Both the position numbers and the translations under genes were made by a program. From Mediterranea massiliensis (lineage in GTDB: Bacteria > Bacteroidota > Bacteroidia > Bacteroidales > Bacteroidaceae), in assembly GCF_900128475.1 (NCBI RefSeq), contig NZ_LT635837.1:115866-179865 (forward strand): 64,000 nucleotides of DNA. The letters run 5' to 3'. This document shows, one piece after another, positions 26,248-34,476 of the stretch. Under the pieces are notes generated by a model. The model was not told the origin of the DNA. It worked only from the letters and a program-made list of their open reading frames with translations, and ran no database searches. The stretch's first letter is position 1, and every line of letters starts with the position of its first letter.

Positions 26248-26991
26248 TCAAATCTTGGGCGGGAGAAGCTCCTCCTGCACGTTCGTCATGCTGGCCCAAA
26301 GGCTATAGCGCGCCTCGGGGTTCATCTCCTCGAGGCGGCGGAGGACGTCGCGCATGTCCGAGCGGTGGGAGTCGTGCTCATAAGGGCAGTTCTTCACCTG
26401 CTTGCGGTAGGCGTGGGCGGCGGCCAGAGCCTCGAGGTCGGCCTCGTGCACCAGGCAGAGGGGGCGGACGATGGTCATGTCGAACTTCTTCATCACCAGC
26501 CGTGGAGGCATGGTGGAGAAGGCCCCCTGGAAAGTCTGGTTCATGAGGAGTGTCACGAGGATGTCGTCCATGTGGTGGCCCAGGGCAATCTTGTTGCAAC
26601 CCAGTTCGTGGGCGGCGGTGAAGAGCTCCTTGCGGCGGTTCCACGAGCAGAGGAAGCAGGGCGACTTGCGCGTGTCGGTCGAGGCGTCGAACTCCGCCTC
26701 GCGCAGGACGAAGGGCACTCCCCGCTCCTCGCAAAAAGAGCGCAGGTAACCGGCATCGATACTATAAGGAATGTTGCGCATGGCCACGTGGACGGCGGTC
26801 AGCGTGAAGCGCGGACGGTAGATGCGGGCGCGTCGGGCCAGCAGCTCCGTCAAGGCCAGCGAGTCCTTGCCGCCCGAAAGGCCTACGAGGAGGCGGTCGC
26901 CGTCTTCAATGAGGCCGTAATCCACGATGCCCTTCATCAGGCGTCGCTCGATGCGCAGCATCAGTTGTTGTTCTTCCGTCCGTTTTACCAT
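26248..26991 (-). CDS. TtcA/TilS-like tRNA-modifying ATPase
   Basis: 247 residues from ATG 26991 (MVKRTEEQQL). It has the N-type ATP pyrophosphatase P-loop LVGLSGGKDSLAL, the CFLC pair after DTRKSPC, GHHMDDILVTLLMN and a C-terminal CPYEHD cysteine: the TtcA family layout. TtcA adenylates and thiolates cytidine 32 of some tRNAs using a 4Fe-4S cluster; other members of the superfamily act on other positions, so the exact substrate is left open. It forms a small operon with the DUF486 gene downstream. The longer frame to 27247 was rejected. Confidence 0.85.
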   Translation of the reverse strand: MVKRTEEQQLMLRIERRLMKGIVDYGLIEDGDRLLVGLSGGKDSLALTELLARRARIYRPRFTLTAVHVAMRNIPYSIDAGYLRSFCEERGVPFVLREAEFDASTDTRKSPCFLCSWNRRKELFTAAHELGCNKIALGHHMDDILVTLLMNQTFQGAFSTMPPRLVMKKFDMTIVRPLCLVHEADLEALAAAHAYRKQVKNCPYEHDSHRSDMRDVLRRLEEMNPEARYSLWASMTNVQEELLPPKI

Positions 26992-27083
26992 CACATTTCC
27001 GTTTTGCGGGCGCAAAAGTAGTGCAAAAGAATGAATTGGAGAAGAAAACCGACGGCAAAGAGACATTATTTGGGAGAAATTCG

Positions 27084-27091
27084 TATCTTTG
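27084..27091 (+). promoter_or_regulatory. -7 box (TATCTTTG) of the TPR-nfeD-floA operon
   Basis: Lies 29 bp before ATG 27120. It excludes the earlier start at 27021. Confidence 0.6.
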
Positions 27092-27119
27092 GACGCAAAT
27101 GACCAAAGACCTTTCACGT

Positions 27120-28562
27120 ATGAAGATGATAAAGAAACAGATATGCCTGCTGGGCCTGGCCCTGATGGCAGGTACCTCCACCATCCAGGCACAGACGCTG
27201 GCCCAAGCCCGAACGTGGTACAACGAGGGCGAATATGCCAAGGCCAAACCTGTGATGGAACGCTACTACAAGTCGCAACCCGCCAACGGCAACTACAGCC
27301 TGTGGTATGGCGTGTGCTGCCTGGAGACGGGCGATGCCGAAAAGGCCGTCAAGCCCCTCGAGACAGCTGTCAAGCGGCGTGTCACCAGCGGGCAGCTCCA
27401 CCTGGCGCGTGCCTACGACGCCGTCTACCGCTTCGAGGATGCCGCCGAGGTGTGCGACGACTACCTCGCCGACCTGAAGCGCCTGCGCCGCTCCACGGAC
27501 GTGGCCGAACAGCTGGCTGCACGCATCCGCAGCCACCAGCTCATGCTCAAGGGAGTGGAGCGCGTGTGCGTCATAGACAGCTTCGTGGTAGACCGCCGCA
27601 CCTTCCTCCAAGCCTACAAGATAGGCCCCGAGAGCGGCACCCTGAGCCTCTATGCCGACTACTTCAAGGACAACGGACACACGGGCGGCACCGTCTACGA
27701 AACCGAACTGGGCAACAAGCTCTACTACAGCGAACTCCAGCCGGACAGCACCCTGGCCATCCTGAGCCGCTCCAAGCTCTCGGACGGATGGAGCAAGGGC
27801 ACCCTCCTGCCCGGCAGCGTCAACGAGGGCGTCAATGCCGACTATCCCTTCATGATGGCCGACGGCGTGACCCTCTACTATGCCGCCGACGGCCCCGAGT
27901 CGATGGGCGGAACCGACATCTTCGTCACCCGCTACAACACCAATACGGACACCTACCTCGTGCCCGAAAACGTGGGCATGCCCTTCAACTCGCCCTACAA
28001 CGACTACATGTATGCCGTCGACGAGTACAACAACCTGGGATGGTTTGCCTCCGACCGCTACCAGCCGGCAGACAAGGTGTGCATCTACGTCTTCCTCCCC
28101 AACGCCACGAAGCAGGTCTACGACTACGAAAGCATGGACAAGGACCTCCTGCTGCGCCTGGCCGCCCTGAAGGACATCCGTCTGACGTGGACGGACAGCA
28201 CCCTCGTGGACGAAGCACGCCGGCGGCTGGCCACCGTCCTGGCCGGAGAACCCCAGGTGAAGAAAGAGAAGCGCGACTTCGAGTTCCTCATCAACGACGA
28301 GACCACCTACTACCTGCTTTCCGACTTCCGTTCGCCCCAGGCCAAGACCCTGTTCGGCAAGTACCGCCAGCTGGAGCAAAGCTTCGCCCAACAGAGCGAA
28401 AAGCTGGAGAAGGGACGCCGCAAGTATGCCGAAGCCTCGGCAGAAGAAAAGAAGCAGCTGGCCCCCGCCATCCTCGACCTGGAGCAGCGCATACTGACCC
28501 TCCGCAAGGAGGTGAACGAAGCCGCCAAGGCCGTCCGACGGGCCGAAGCCGGAGTTCAATAA
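27120..28562 (+). CDS. TPR-containing exported protein with PD40-like repeats
   Basis: 480 residues from MKMIKKQICLLG; signal peptide ends near TIQAQ. Residues about 25-150 form tetratricopeptide repeats (AKPVMERYYKSQPANGNYSLWYGVC, DAEKAVKPLETAVK). The middle has WD40-like PD40 strands (ADYPFMMADGVTLYYAADGPESMGGTDIFVTRYN). The C-terminus is a coiled coil (QLEQSFAQQSEKLEKGRRKYAEAS). This resembles periplasmic scaffold proteins linked to OmpA-type or gliding/secretion modules in Bacteroidetes, though no OmpA domain is present. It begins an operon with NfeD and FloA. Confidence 0.8.
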   Translation: MKMIKKQICLLGLALMAGTSTIQAQTLAQARTWYNEGEYAKAKPVMERYYKSQPANGNYSLWYGVCCLETGDAEKAVKPLETAVKRRVTSGQLHLARAYDAVYRFEDAAEVCDDYLADLKRLRRSTDVAEQLAARIRSHQLMLKGVERVCVIDSFVVDRRTFLQAYKIGPESGTLSLYADYFKDNGHTGGTVYETELGNKLYYSELQPDSTLAILSRSKLSDGWSKGTLLPGSVNEGVNADYPFMMADGVTLYYAADGPESMGGTDIFVTRYNTNTDTYLVPENVGMPFNSPYNDYMYAVDEYNNLGWFASDRYQPADKVCIYVFLPNATKQVYDYESMDKDLLLRLAALKDIRLTWTDSTLVDEARRRLATVLAGEPQVKKEKRDFEFLINDETTYYLLSDFRSPQAKTLFGKYRQLEQSFAQQSEKLEKGRRKYAEASAEEKKQLAPAILDLEQRILTLRKEVNEAAKAVRRAEAGVQ

Positions 28563-28584
28563 AAACCCATAAATCCTTCATAAT

Positions 28585-29052
28585 ATGGATATTGCCATCA
28601 TCGCCGTGCTGCTCATAGCAGCCATCATCCTGTTTCTGGTAGAGCTCTTCGTCATCCCCGGCATCAGCATCGCGGGCATCCTGGCAGGCGGCTGCTACCT
28701 CTATGCCAACTACTACGCCTTCACCCGTCTGGGCATGGCGGGCGGCTTCGTCACGCTGGGCATCTCGGCCGCGGCGTGTGTGGGTTCGCTCGTGTGGTTC
28801 ATGCGCTCCAAGACGCTGGACCGCATCTCACTCAAGACCGACATCACCGGCACGGTGGACCGCTCGGCAGAGCAGAGCGTGCAGGTGGGCGACACGGGCA
28901 TCGCCCTGACGCGCCTGGCCCTCGTGGGACGCGCCGACATCGCCGGCCGCCTGGTGGAAGTGACCTCGGCCGACGGCTTTCTGGACGAGAAGACCCCCGT
29001 GGTGGTGGTGCGCATTGCCGACGGCACTGTCTTCGTCGCCCGAAAAGCGTAA
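28585..29052 (+). CDS. NfeD-like membrane protein
   Basis: 155 residues. Three hydrophobic segments in the first 75 residues (IAIIAVLLIAAIILFLVELF, ISIAGILAGGCYLYANYYAF, GGFVTLGISAAACVGSLVWFM) are followed by an OB-fold NfeD C-terminal domain (GDTGIALTRLALVGRADIAGRLVEV). NfeD proteins work next to flotillins in membrane microdomains; the flotillin-like gene is 67 bp downstream. This is the short NfeD form without the ClpP-like protease. Confidence 0.88.
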   Translation: MDIAIIAVLLIAAIILFLVELFVIPGISIAGILAGGCYLYANYYAFTRLGMAGGFVTLGISAAACVGSLVWFMRSKTLDRISLKTDITGTVDRSAEQSVQVGDTGIALTRLALVGRADIAGRLVEVTSADGFLDEKTPVVVVRIADGTVFVARKA

Positions 29053-29119
29053 TTGTGATTTGTGATTTGTGATATTTGTGATACTGAAAAAAAGACCATA
29101 AACTTAAAACCTGAAAACA

Positions 29120-30121
29120 ATGGACACAAGCTCTTTGTATCTGACCGCCTTCCTCGTGGTGGGAGGCATCATCTTTCTGATACTCTTTTTCCACTACGTG
29201 CCCTTCTTCCTGTGGCTCTCGGCCAAGGTGTCGGGCGTCAACATCTCGCTGGTGCAGCTCTTCCTGATGCGCATCCGTAACGTGCCGCCCTACGTCATCG
29301 TGCCGGGGCTCATCGAAGCCCACAAGGCAGGCCTGGGCAACATCACGCGCGACGGCCTCGAAGCCCACTACCTGGCGGGCGGACACGTCGAGAAGGTGGT
29401 GCACGCCCTCGTGTCGGCCGCCAAGGCAAACATCGACCTGCCCTTCCAGATGGCCACTGCCATCGACCTGGCGGGACGCGACGTCTTCGAAGCCGTACAG
29501 ATGTCGGTCAACCCCAAGGTCATCGACACCCCGCCCGTGACGGCCGTAGCCAAGGACGGCATCCAGCTCATCGCCAAGGCGCGCGTCACGGTCCGTGCCA
29601 ACATCCGCCAGCTGGTGGGCGGTGCGGGCGAAGACACGGTGCTGGCCCGCGTGGGCGAAGGCATCGTCTCGTCCATCGGCTCGAGCGAAAGCCACAAGTC
29701 CGTGCTCGAGAACCCCGACTCCATCTCGAAGCTCGTGCTCCGCAAGGGCCTCGACGCAGGCACGGCCTTCGAAATCCTCTCCATCGACATCGCCGACATC
29801 GACATCGGCAAGAACATCGGCGCCGCCCTCCAGATGGACCAGGCCAATGCCGACAAGAACATCGCCCAGGCCAAGGCCGAAGAGCGACGCGCCATGGCCG
29901 TGGCCAGCGAGCAGGAGATGAAGGCCAAGGCACAGGAGGCACGCGCCAAGGTCATCGAAGCCGAAGCCGAAGTGCCCAAAGCCATGGCCGAAGCCTTCCG
30001 CAACGGCAACCTGGGCATCATGGACTACTACCGCATGAAGAACATCCAGGCCGATACAGACATGCGCGAAACCATCGCCCGCCCCGCTACGGGCGGAAGC
30101 AATGCGCCGCTGAATAAATAA
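29120..30121 (+). CDS. floA: Flotillin-like protein FloA
   Basis: 333 residues. One N-terminal membrane hairpin ([23 protein letters not shown]), then an SPFH/band-7 domain with [21 protein letters not shown] and [24 protein letters not shown] long Ala/Glu/Lys coiled coil follows ([32 protein letters not shown] broken into heptads), and the end is [16 protein letters not shown]. This is the bacterial FloA family, which organises membrane microdomains. The partner NfeD is directly upstream. Confidence 0.93.
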   Translation: MDTSSLYLTAFLVVGGIIFLILFFHYVPFFLWLSAKVSGVNISLVQLFLMRIRNVPPYVIVPGLIEAHKAGLGNITRDGLEAHYLAGGHVEKVVHALVSAAKANIDLPFQMATAIDLAGRDVFEAVQMSVNPKVIDTPPVTAVAKDGIQLIAKARVTVRANIRQLVGGAGEDTVLARVGEGIVSSIGSSESHKSVLENPDSISKLVLRKGLDAGTAFEILSIDIADIDIGKNIGAALQMDQANADKNIAQAKAEERRAMAVASEQEMKAKAQEARAKVIEAEAEVPKAMAEAFRNGNLGIMDYYRMKNIQADTDMRETIARPATGGSNAPLNK

Positions 30122-30252
30122 GCTACGAGCTACGAGTTACGAGTTACGAGTGAGACAGGTTATGAGTGGCGGGCTACCCATCCCTTCCAACGAAAGGAAA
30201 CGGCCCCCCTTGTCACTCATAGCTTGTAGCTCGTAACTTGTAGCTCGTAGCT
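30121..30252. repeat. Long imperfect hairpin of CTACGAG/TTACGAG repeats
   Basis: Left arm 30121-30153 is a run of 7- to 8-mers CTACGAG and TTACGAG; right arm 30213-30252 is its near-perfect reverse complement with one extra repeat. It starts at the last base of floA and separates it from the phosphorylase gene. Confidence 0.7.
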
Positions 30253-30284
30253 CCTAACTCATAACCCATCAACCCATTCCGAAT

Positions 30285-31163
30285 ATGAAAAAATACTTCC
30301 CCTCTTCCGAACTGATCATCAACGAAGACGGCTCCGTCTTCCACCTGCATGTGAAACCCGAATGGCTGGCCGACAAGGTCATCCTCGTGGGCGACCCCGG
30401 CCGTGTGGCCCTCGTGGCCTCCCACTTCGAGAACCGCGAGTGCGAGGTGCAGAGCCGTGAGTTCCACACCGTTACAGGTACCTACCAGGGCAAGCGCATC
30501 ACGGTAGTGTCGACAGGCATCGGATGCGACAACATCGACATCGTGATGAACGAGCTCGACGCCCTGGCCAACATCGACTTCCAGACGCGCGAAGTGAAGC
30601 CCCAGCTCCGCCAGCTCCAGGTGGTGCGCATCGGCACCTGCGGCGGCCTCCAGCCCTACACGCCCGTGGGCACCTTCATCTGCTCGGCCAAGTCCATCGG
30701 CTTCGACGGCCTGCTCAACTTCTACGCAGGGCGCAACGCCGTATGCGACCTCGCCATGGAGCGCGCCTTCCTGAACCACATGGGATGGACGGGCAACCTC
30801 TGCGCCCCCGCCCCCTACGTCATTGATGCTGATGCCGAACTCGTCGAACGCATCGCCCGCGAGGACATGGTGCGTGGCGTCACCATCGCTACAGGCGGCT
30901 TCTTCGGCCCGCAGGGACGCGAGCTGCGCATCCCCCTGGCCGACCCCCGACAGAACGAGAAGATCGAGCAATTCGAGTACCACGGCCTGCGCATCACCAA
31001 CTTCGAGATGGAAAGCTCGGCCCTCGCCGGCCTGTCACGACTGATGGGACACCAGGCGACGACCGTCTGCATGGTCATCGCCAACCGCCTGGCCAAGGAG
31101 GCCAACACGGGCTACAAGAGCACCATCGACACGCTCATACGGACGGTGCTCGACCGCATCTGA
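30285..31163 (+). CDS. Nucleoside phosphorylase (uridine phosphorylase-like)
   Basis: 292 residues. PNP/UDP family marks: phosphate-loop VILVGDPGRVALVASHF (residues about 34-51), VVSTGIGCDNIDIVMNEL, RIGTCGGLQPY, and NFEMESSALAGLSRLMGHQ with the catalytic and ribose-binding Glu-Met-Glu. It splits nucleosides into base and ribose-1-phosphate for salvage. The specificity (uridine against others) cannot be fixed from sequence reading alone. It stands alone between floA and a bidirectional terminator. Confidence 0.9.
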   Translation: MKKYFPSSELIINEDGSVFHLHVKPEWLADKVILVGDPGRVALVASHFENRECEVQSREFHTVTGTYQGKRITVVSTGIGCDNIDIVMNELDALANIDFQTREVKPQLRQLQVVRIGTCGGLQPYTPVGTFICSAKSIGFDGLLNFYAGRNAVCDLAMERAFLNHMGWTGNLCAPAPYVIDADAELVERIAREDMVRGVTIATGGFFGPQGRELRIPLADPRQNEKIEQFEYHGLRITNFEMESSALAGLSRLMGHQATTVCMVIANRLAKEANTGYKSTIDTLIRTVLDRI

Positions 31164-31193
31164 CGCCCGTCAAGCCTGCCCCTACAGACACAA

Positions 31194-31253
31194 CGGACGG
31201 ACACACGGATCACCCCCCGAAAAAGAAGAGGGGGAAATCTCGGTGTCCGTCCG
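31194..31253. terminator. Bidirectional terminator between phosphorylase and tspO genes
   Basis: CGGACGGACAC and GTGTCCGTCCG are perfect 11-bp arms with an inner CCCCCC/GGGGG pairing. The genes on either side converge here. Confidence 0.75.
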
Positions 31254-31271
31254 CATGGTATGCGCCAGGAC

Positions 31272-31754
31272 CTAATTGTAGAGGCACACGTAGGCGTTGA
31301 GATAGGTGGCGAAGGCCAGCCAGAGCAGGTAGGGCACGAAGCACCAGAAAGCCACACGGCTCGCCCTGCGCGACTTAAGCATGAAGACCGCCACCGCCAC
31401 GAGCAGGGCCACGATGACCACCATCCCCGCCCAAGGCGAACGCGCGTAGAAGAAGCAGACGCTCCACAGGAAGTTGAGCACGCATTGCACGCCCCACCAC
31501 CCCAGCAACGCCCTGCGGCGCCCGGCTGGCACATGCCACACCGCCCCGAAGGCGATGCCTATGAGCACGTACAACGCGCTCCACGCCACAGGAAAGACCA
31601 CGCCCGGCGGCGTGAGCGGCGACTTGGCCAACGACGGATACCACTCTGCCAGAGCCTCGCGCTGGAGCATCGAAGCCACCCAGCCCAAAGCCAGACACAC
31701 CACGACGGCCAGCGCATAGGGCGCCACCCGTCCCCAGAAAGTTCGTGTTTTCAT
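31272..31754 (-). CDS. TspO/MBR-family tryptophan-rich sensory protein
   Basis: 160 residues with five hydrophobic helices. Family marks: WYPSLAKSPLTPPGVVFPVAWSALYVLIGIAFG (split over the first loop and helix 2), WWGVQCVLNFLWS, and the conserved ending FATYLNAYVCLYN. TspO proteins bind tetrapyrroles or sterols in membranes and act in stress regulation. Monocistronic, convergent with the phosphorylase gene and divergent from mnmE. Confidence 0.92.
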   Translation of the reverse strand: MKTRTFWGRVAPYALAVVVCLALGWVASMLQREALAEWYPSLAKSPLTPPGVVFPVAWSALYVLIGIAFGAVWHVPAGRRRALLGWWGVQCVLNFLWSVCFFYARSPWAGMVVIVALLVAVAVFMLKSRRASRVAFWCFVPYLLWLAFATYLNAYVCLYN

Positions 31755-31808
31755 CTCTTTATTTTCATTTCGTGGTTGAAACTCTTCCGCAAAGATAAAA
31801 ATTTAGCG

Positions 31809-31816
31809 TACCTTTG
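31809..31816 (+). promoter_or_regulatory. -7 box (TACCTTTG) of mnmE
   Basis: TAnnTTTG match 20 bp before ATG 31837. Confidence 0.65.
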
Positions 31817-31836
31817 CTTCCAAAAACAGGAAAAAA

Positions 31837-33228
31837 ATGAACCAAGATACCATCTGCGCCATCGCCACCGCCCCAGGCGGAGCCATCGGCATCATCCGCG
31901 TGTCGGGCCCCGACGCCATCGCCATCACCGGCCGCCTCTTCACACCCGCTTCGGGCAAGCCCCTGGCGAAACGGCCCGCCTACACCCTGACCTTCGGCCA
32001 AATCCTCTCGCCCGCGGGCGAAGTGGTGGACGAAGTGCTGGTCAGCCTCTTCCGCGCACCCCATTCGTACACGGGCGAGGACTCGGTGGAGATATCCTGC
32101 CACGGCTCGGCCTACATCCTCCAGCAGGTGATGCAGCTGCTCGTCGGCCAGGGGTGCCGCGCCGCAGGGCCGGGCGAATACACCCAGCGCGCCTTCCTCA
32201 ACGGAAAGATGGACCTGAGCCAGGCCGAAGCCGTGGCCGACCTCATCGCCTCGACCTCGGCCGCCACCCACCGCATGGCCATGAACCAGATGCGCGGAGG
32301 CTTCAGCCGCGAGCTGGCCCAGCTGCGCGACCAGCTCCTGCATCTCACCTCGCTCATGGAGCTGGAGCTGGACTTCAGCGACCACGAGGACCTGGAGTTT
32401 GCCGACCGCTCGGAGCTCGAGGCCATCGCCGCCCGCGTGGAGCAGGTCATCGCCCGCCTGGCGGACACGTTCAGCGTGGGCAACGCCCTGAAGAACGGCG
32501 TCCCCGTGGCCATCGTGGGCGAGACGAACGCGGGCAAGTCCACCCTGCTCAACGCCCTGGTGGGCGAGGAACGCGCCATCGTGAGCGACATCCACGGCAC
32601 CACGCGCGACGTCATCGAGGACACCCTGAACCTGGGCGGCATCACCTTCCGCTTCATCGACACGGCCGGCATCCGCCAGACCACCGACACCATCGAGAGC
32701 CTGGGCATCGAGCGGAGCTTCCAGAAGCTGGAGCAGGCGGACATCGTCCTGTGGGTCATCGACGCCACCCGCGCCTGCGAGCAGTACCGCCAGCTGCGCG
32801 CCGACATCCTGCCCCGCTGCGAGGGCAAGCACCTCGTGCTGGTGCTCAACAAGGCCGACCTCCTGCCTACCGGCAGCTGTGCCCCCGCCTTCGAGGGGCT
32901 GCCGGAAGATGCCCTCGTCATGCCCCTCTCGGCCAAGAGGCGGGACGGGCTGGCCGACCTCCAGAAGCGGCTGGTGGCCTTCGCCTCCCTGCCCGACCTG
33001 TCGCAGACGGACGTGGTGGTGAGCAACGTGCGCCACTACGAGGCGCTGACCCGCGCCCTGACGGCCATCCGCCGCGTGCAGGAAGGGCTGGCTTCGGGCC
33101 TCTCGGGCGACTTCGTGAGCCAGGACCTGCGCGAGTGCCTCCACCACCTGGGCGAGATTGTGGGCGGCACCATCGAGACGGACGAGGTGCTGGGAAACAT
33201 CTTCAAGCACTTCTGCATCGGTAAGTAA
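31837..33228 (+). CDS. mnmE: tRNA uridine-34 carboxymethylaminomethyl synthesis GTPase MnmE
   Basis: 463 residues, full length. The N-terminal tetrahydrofolate-binding domain (1-120, ICAIATAPGGAIGIIRVSGP; FNGKMDLSQAEAVADLI type motif as FLNGKMDLSQAEA) leads into a helical domain. An embedded Ras-like G domain follows: G1 GETNAGKS, G2 GTTRD, G3 DTAG, G4 NKAD. The conserved C-terminus ends CIGK. With MnmG it makes cmnm5U34 in tRNAs. It is the last backbone gene before the second acquired block. Confidence 0.96.
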   Translation: MNQDTICAIATAPGGAIGIIRVSGPDAIAITGRLFTPASGKPLAKRPAYTLTFGQILSPAGEVVDEVLVSLFRAPHSYTGEDSVEISCHGSAYILQQVMQLLVGQGCRAAGPGEYTQRAFLNGKMDLSQAEAVADLIASTSAATHRMAMNQMRGGFSRELAQLRDQLLHLTSLMELELDFSDHEDLEFADRSELEAIAARVEQVIARLADTFSVGNALKNGVPVAIVGETNAGKSTLLNALVGEERAIVSDIHGTTRDVIEDTLNLGGITFRFIDTAGIRQTTDTIESLGIERSFQKLEQADIVLWVIDATRACEQYRQLRADILPRCEGKHLVLVLNKADLLPTGSCAPAFEGLPEDALVMPLSAKRRDGLADLQKRLVAFASLPDLSQTDVVVSNVRHYEALTRALTAIRRVQEGLASGLSGDFVSQDLRECLHHLGEIVGGTIETDEVLGNIFKHFCIGK

Positions 33229-33272
33229 ACATTTGATTATCAAATAGTTAAATTGATTATAATCGATTAATA

Positions 33273-33297
33273 TGGCGCTCTTTACGGGCGCCTTTTT
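33273..33297 (+). terminator. mnmE terminator
   Basis: GGCGC and GCGCC arms with a short loop, then a T6 run, 45 bp after mnmE. Backbone composition ends about here. Confidence 0.65.
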
Positions 33298-33315
33298 TGT
33301 TGCTCAAGTATCGTT

Positions 33316-33440
33316 GATAATCGTTGCTAAGCCTTTTTACGCCATTTTTTGTACCTCCTGTGTACCTCACCACGAAAATCCGAGGATTATCGTTGGCAAG
33401 ATCGTGGAGAACTTTTACGCCATTTTACGGGATTTTACGG
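33316..33440. repeat. Imperfect direct repeats near the integrase, candidate arm-binding sites
   Basis: GATAATCGTTGCTAAG (33316-33331) followed by TTTTTACGCCATTTT recurs as GATTATCGTTGGCAAG (33385-33400) followed by CTTTTACGCCATTTTACGG; a further ATTTTACGG follows. Such paired arm sites suit a lambda-type integrase. Confidence 0.5.
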
Positions 33441-33478
33441 AGTTATACAAAAATATTGGAGAAATAAGGAGAAATAAC

Positions 33479-34384
33479 ATGAGTAGCAACATTGAAATCA
33501 GACGAATCTGTGCGTGGTGCAAGCAAGAATTCATTGCGCATAAAACAACTACAACCTGTTGTTCGCACAGATGTGCAAACCTTCTGTATAAACAGAAGAA
33601 ACGTGAGGCTTCTATTAAGGCTAACAACCAAATTGTTGAAAAAGTCATCAAGGAGAAGCCGATTGCAAAAATCAGAGACAAGCCTATTCTTACTATCACA
33701 GAAGCTGCCACATACATTGGAGTAACCCGCCCTACTCTTTATGGCTATCTGAAAAGAGGTGAACTAAAAGCCACCCGACTTGGATATAAATTTCTATTGA
33801 AAAAAGAAGATATCGATAACTTATTCAATAAGTCTATAGAATTTAAGATTCCGGTCAGAGACAAACCTTCCATTAATGATTTCTACACCACAGCTGAAGT
33901 TAAGGAAAAGTATGGTGTAAAGGATTCCTGGATATTTCACATCGCTAAGGAACATAATATTCCACGAACCTTTCACCGTGGGAAAACCTATTGGAGCAAA
34001 AAGCATATTGATGACTACTTTGCAAAGAAAGCTCCCGACCCTGAAATCAAGGAATGGTACAGCACGCAAGACATGCAGGAGAAGTTCGGCATGACACTAA
34101 CGGCCATCTATTCTTTTGTATCAAAGAATGCCATTCCCAAAAAGAAAGTCGGCATCATGGTGTACTACTCCAAAAAGCATGTGGACATTGCCAAAGGTCT
34201 CATAGCTCCCGAAGAGCCCAAATACTACACCATTGCCGAAGCGATGGAGCGATTCAATTTGACGCGGGATCAACTCTACCATTATGTGAAATACCATAAT
34301 ATTCCCCGTATTAAGGTCGGTAAATATACCAAGATCCTGCGGGCAGAGTTGGACAAGTTCTTTGAGCCTCCAAAGATAGAATGA
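33479..34384 (+). CDS. Zinc-ribbon protein with four tandem MerR-type helix-turn-helix domains
   Basis: 301 residues from ATG 33479 (MSSNIEIRRICAWC). An N-terminal Cys4-type ribbon (CAWC ... CCSHRC) is followed by four copies of an HTH_17/excisionase-like unit. They begin at LTITEAATYIGVTRPTLYGYL, FYTTAEVKEKYGVKDSWIFHI, WYSTQDMQEKFGMTLTAIYSF and YYTIAEAMERFNLTRDQLYHY. Each unit ends with the basic wing and a KKxHxD or equivalent helix. Single-unit relatives are excisionases (Xis) of Bacteroides elements. Four in a row would span several operator repeats. It precedes the integrase, so a role in integration/excision control is likely. Confidence 0.85.
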   Translation: MSSNIEIRRICAWCKQEFIAHKTTTTCCSHRCANLLYKQKKREASIKANNQIVEKVIKEKPIAKIRDKPILTITEAATYIGVTRPTLYGYLKRGELKATRLGYKFLLKKEDIDNLFNKSIEFKIPVRDKPSINDFYTTAEVKEKYGVKDSWIFHIAKEHNIPRTFHRGKTYWSKKHIDDYFAKKAPDPEIKEWYSTQDMQEKFGMTLTAIYSFVSKNAIPKKKVGIMVYYSKKHVDIAKGLIAPEEPKYYTIAEAMERFNLTRDQLYHYVKYHNIPRIKVGKYTKILRAELDKFFEPPKIE

Positions 34385-34390
34385 GCCGAA

Positions 34391-34440
34391 AGTTATTTTC
34401 CGGTGATAAATACCACCATTAGAACACCTATTTTATTTGC
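34391..34440 (+). promoter_or_regulatory. 50-bp upstream element A (integrase), shared with 38088-38137
   Basis: About 40 of 50 positions match the element before the gene at 38164, including TTCCGGTGAT, CCACCAT and AACACC blocks at the same spacing and the final TTTGC. It ends 36 bp before the integrase ATG. Confidence 0.6.
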
Positions 34441-34476
34441 AACAAAAACAAGTATTAATCAAAAAACAATATAGCT

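Noticed and set aside
27089..28618. 509-residue open frame over the TPR protein gene
   Set aside because: Pro/Arg/Gln-rich shadow of the TPR gene in another frame; no signal peptide or domain.
31260..33224. 654-residue open frame over mnmE
   Set aside because: It is an off-frame reading of the GC-rich mnmE gene (Arg/Pro/His-rich, no domain); mnmE itself is complete with all GTPase motifs.
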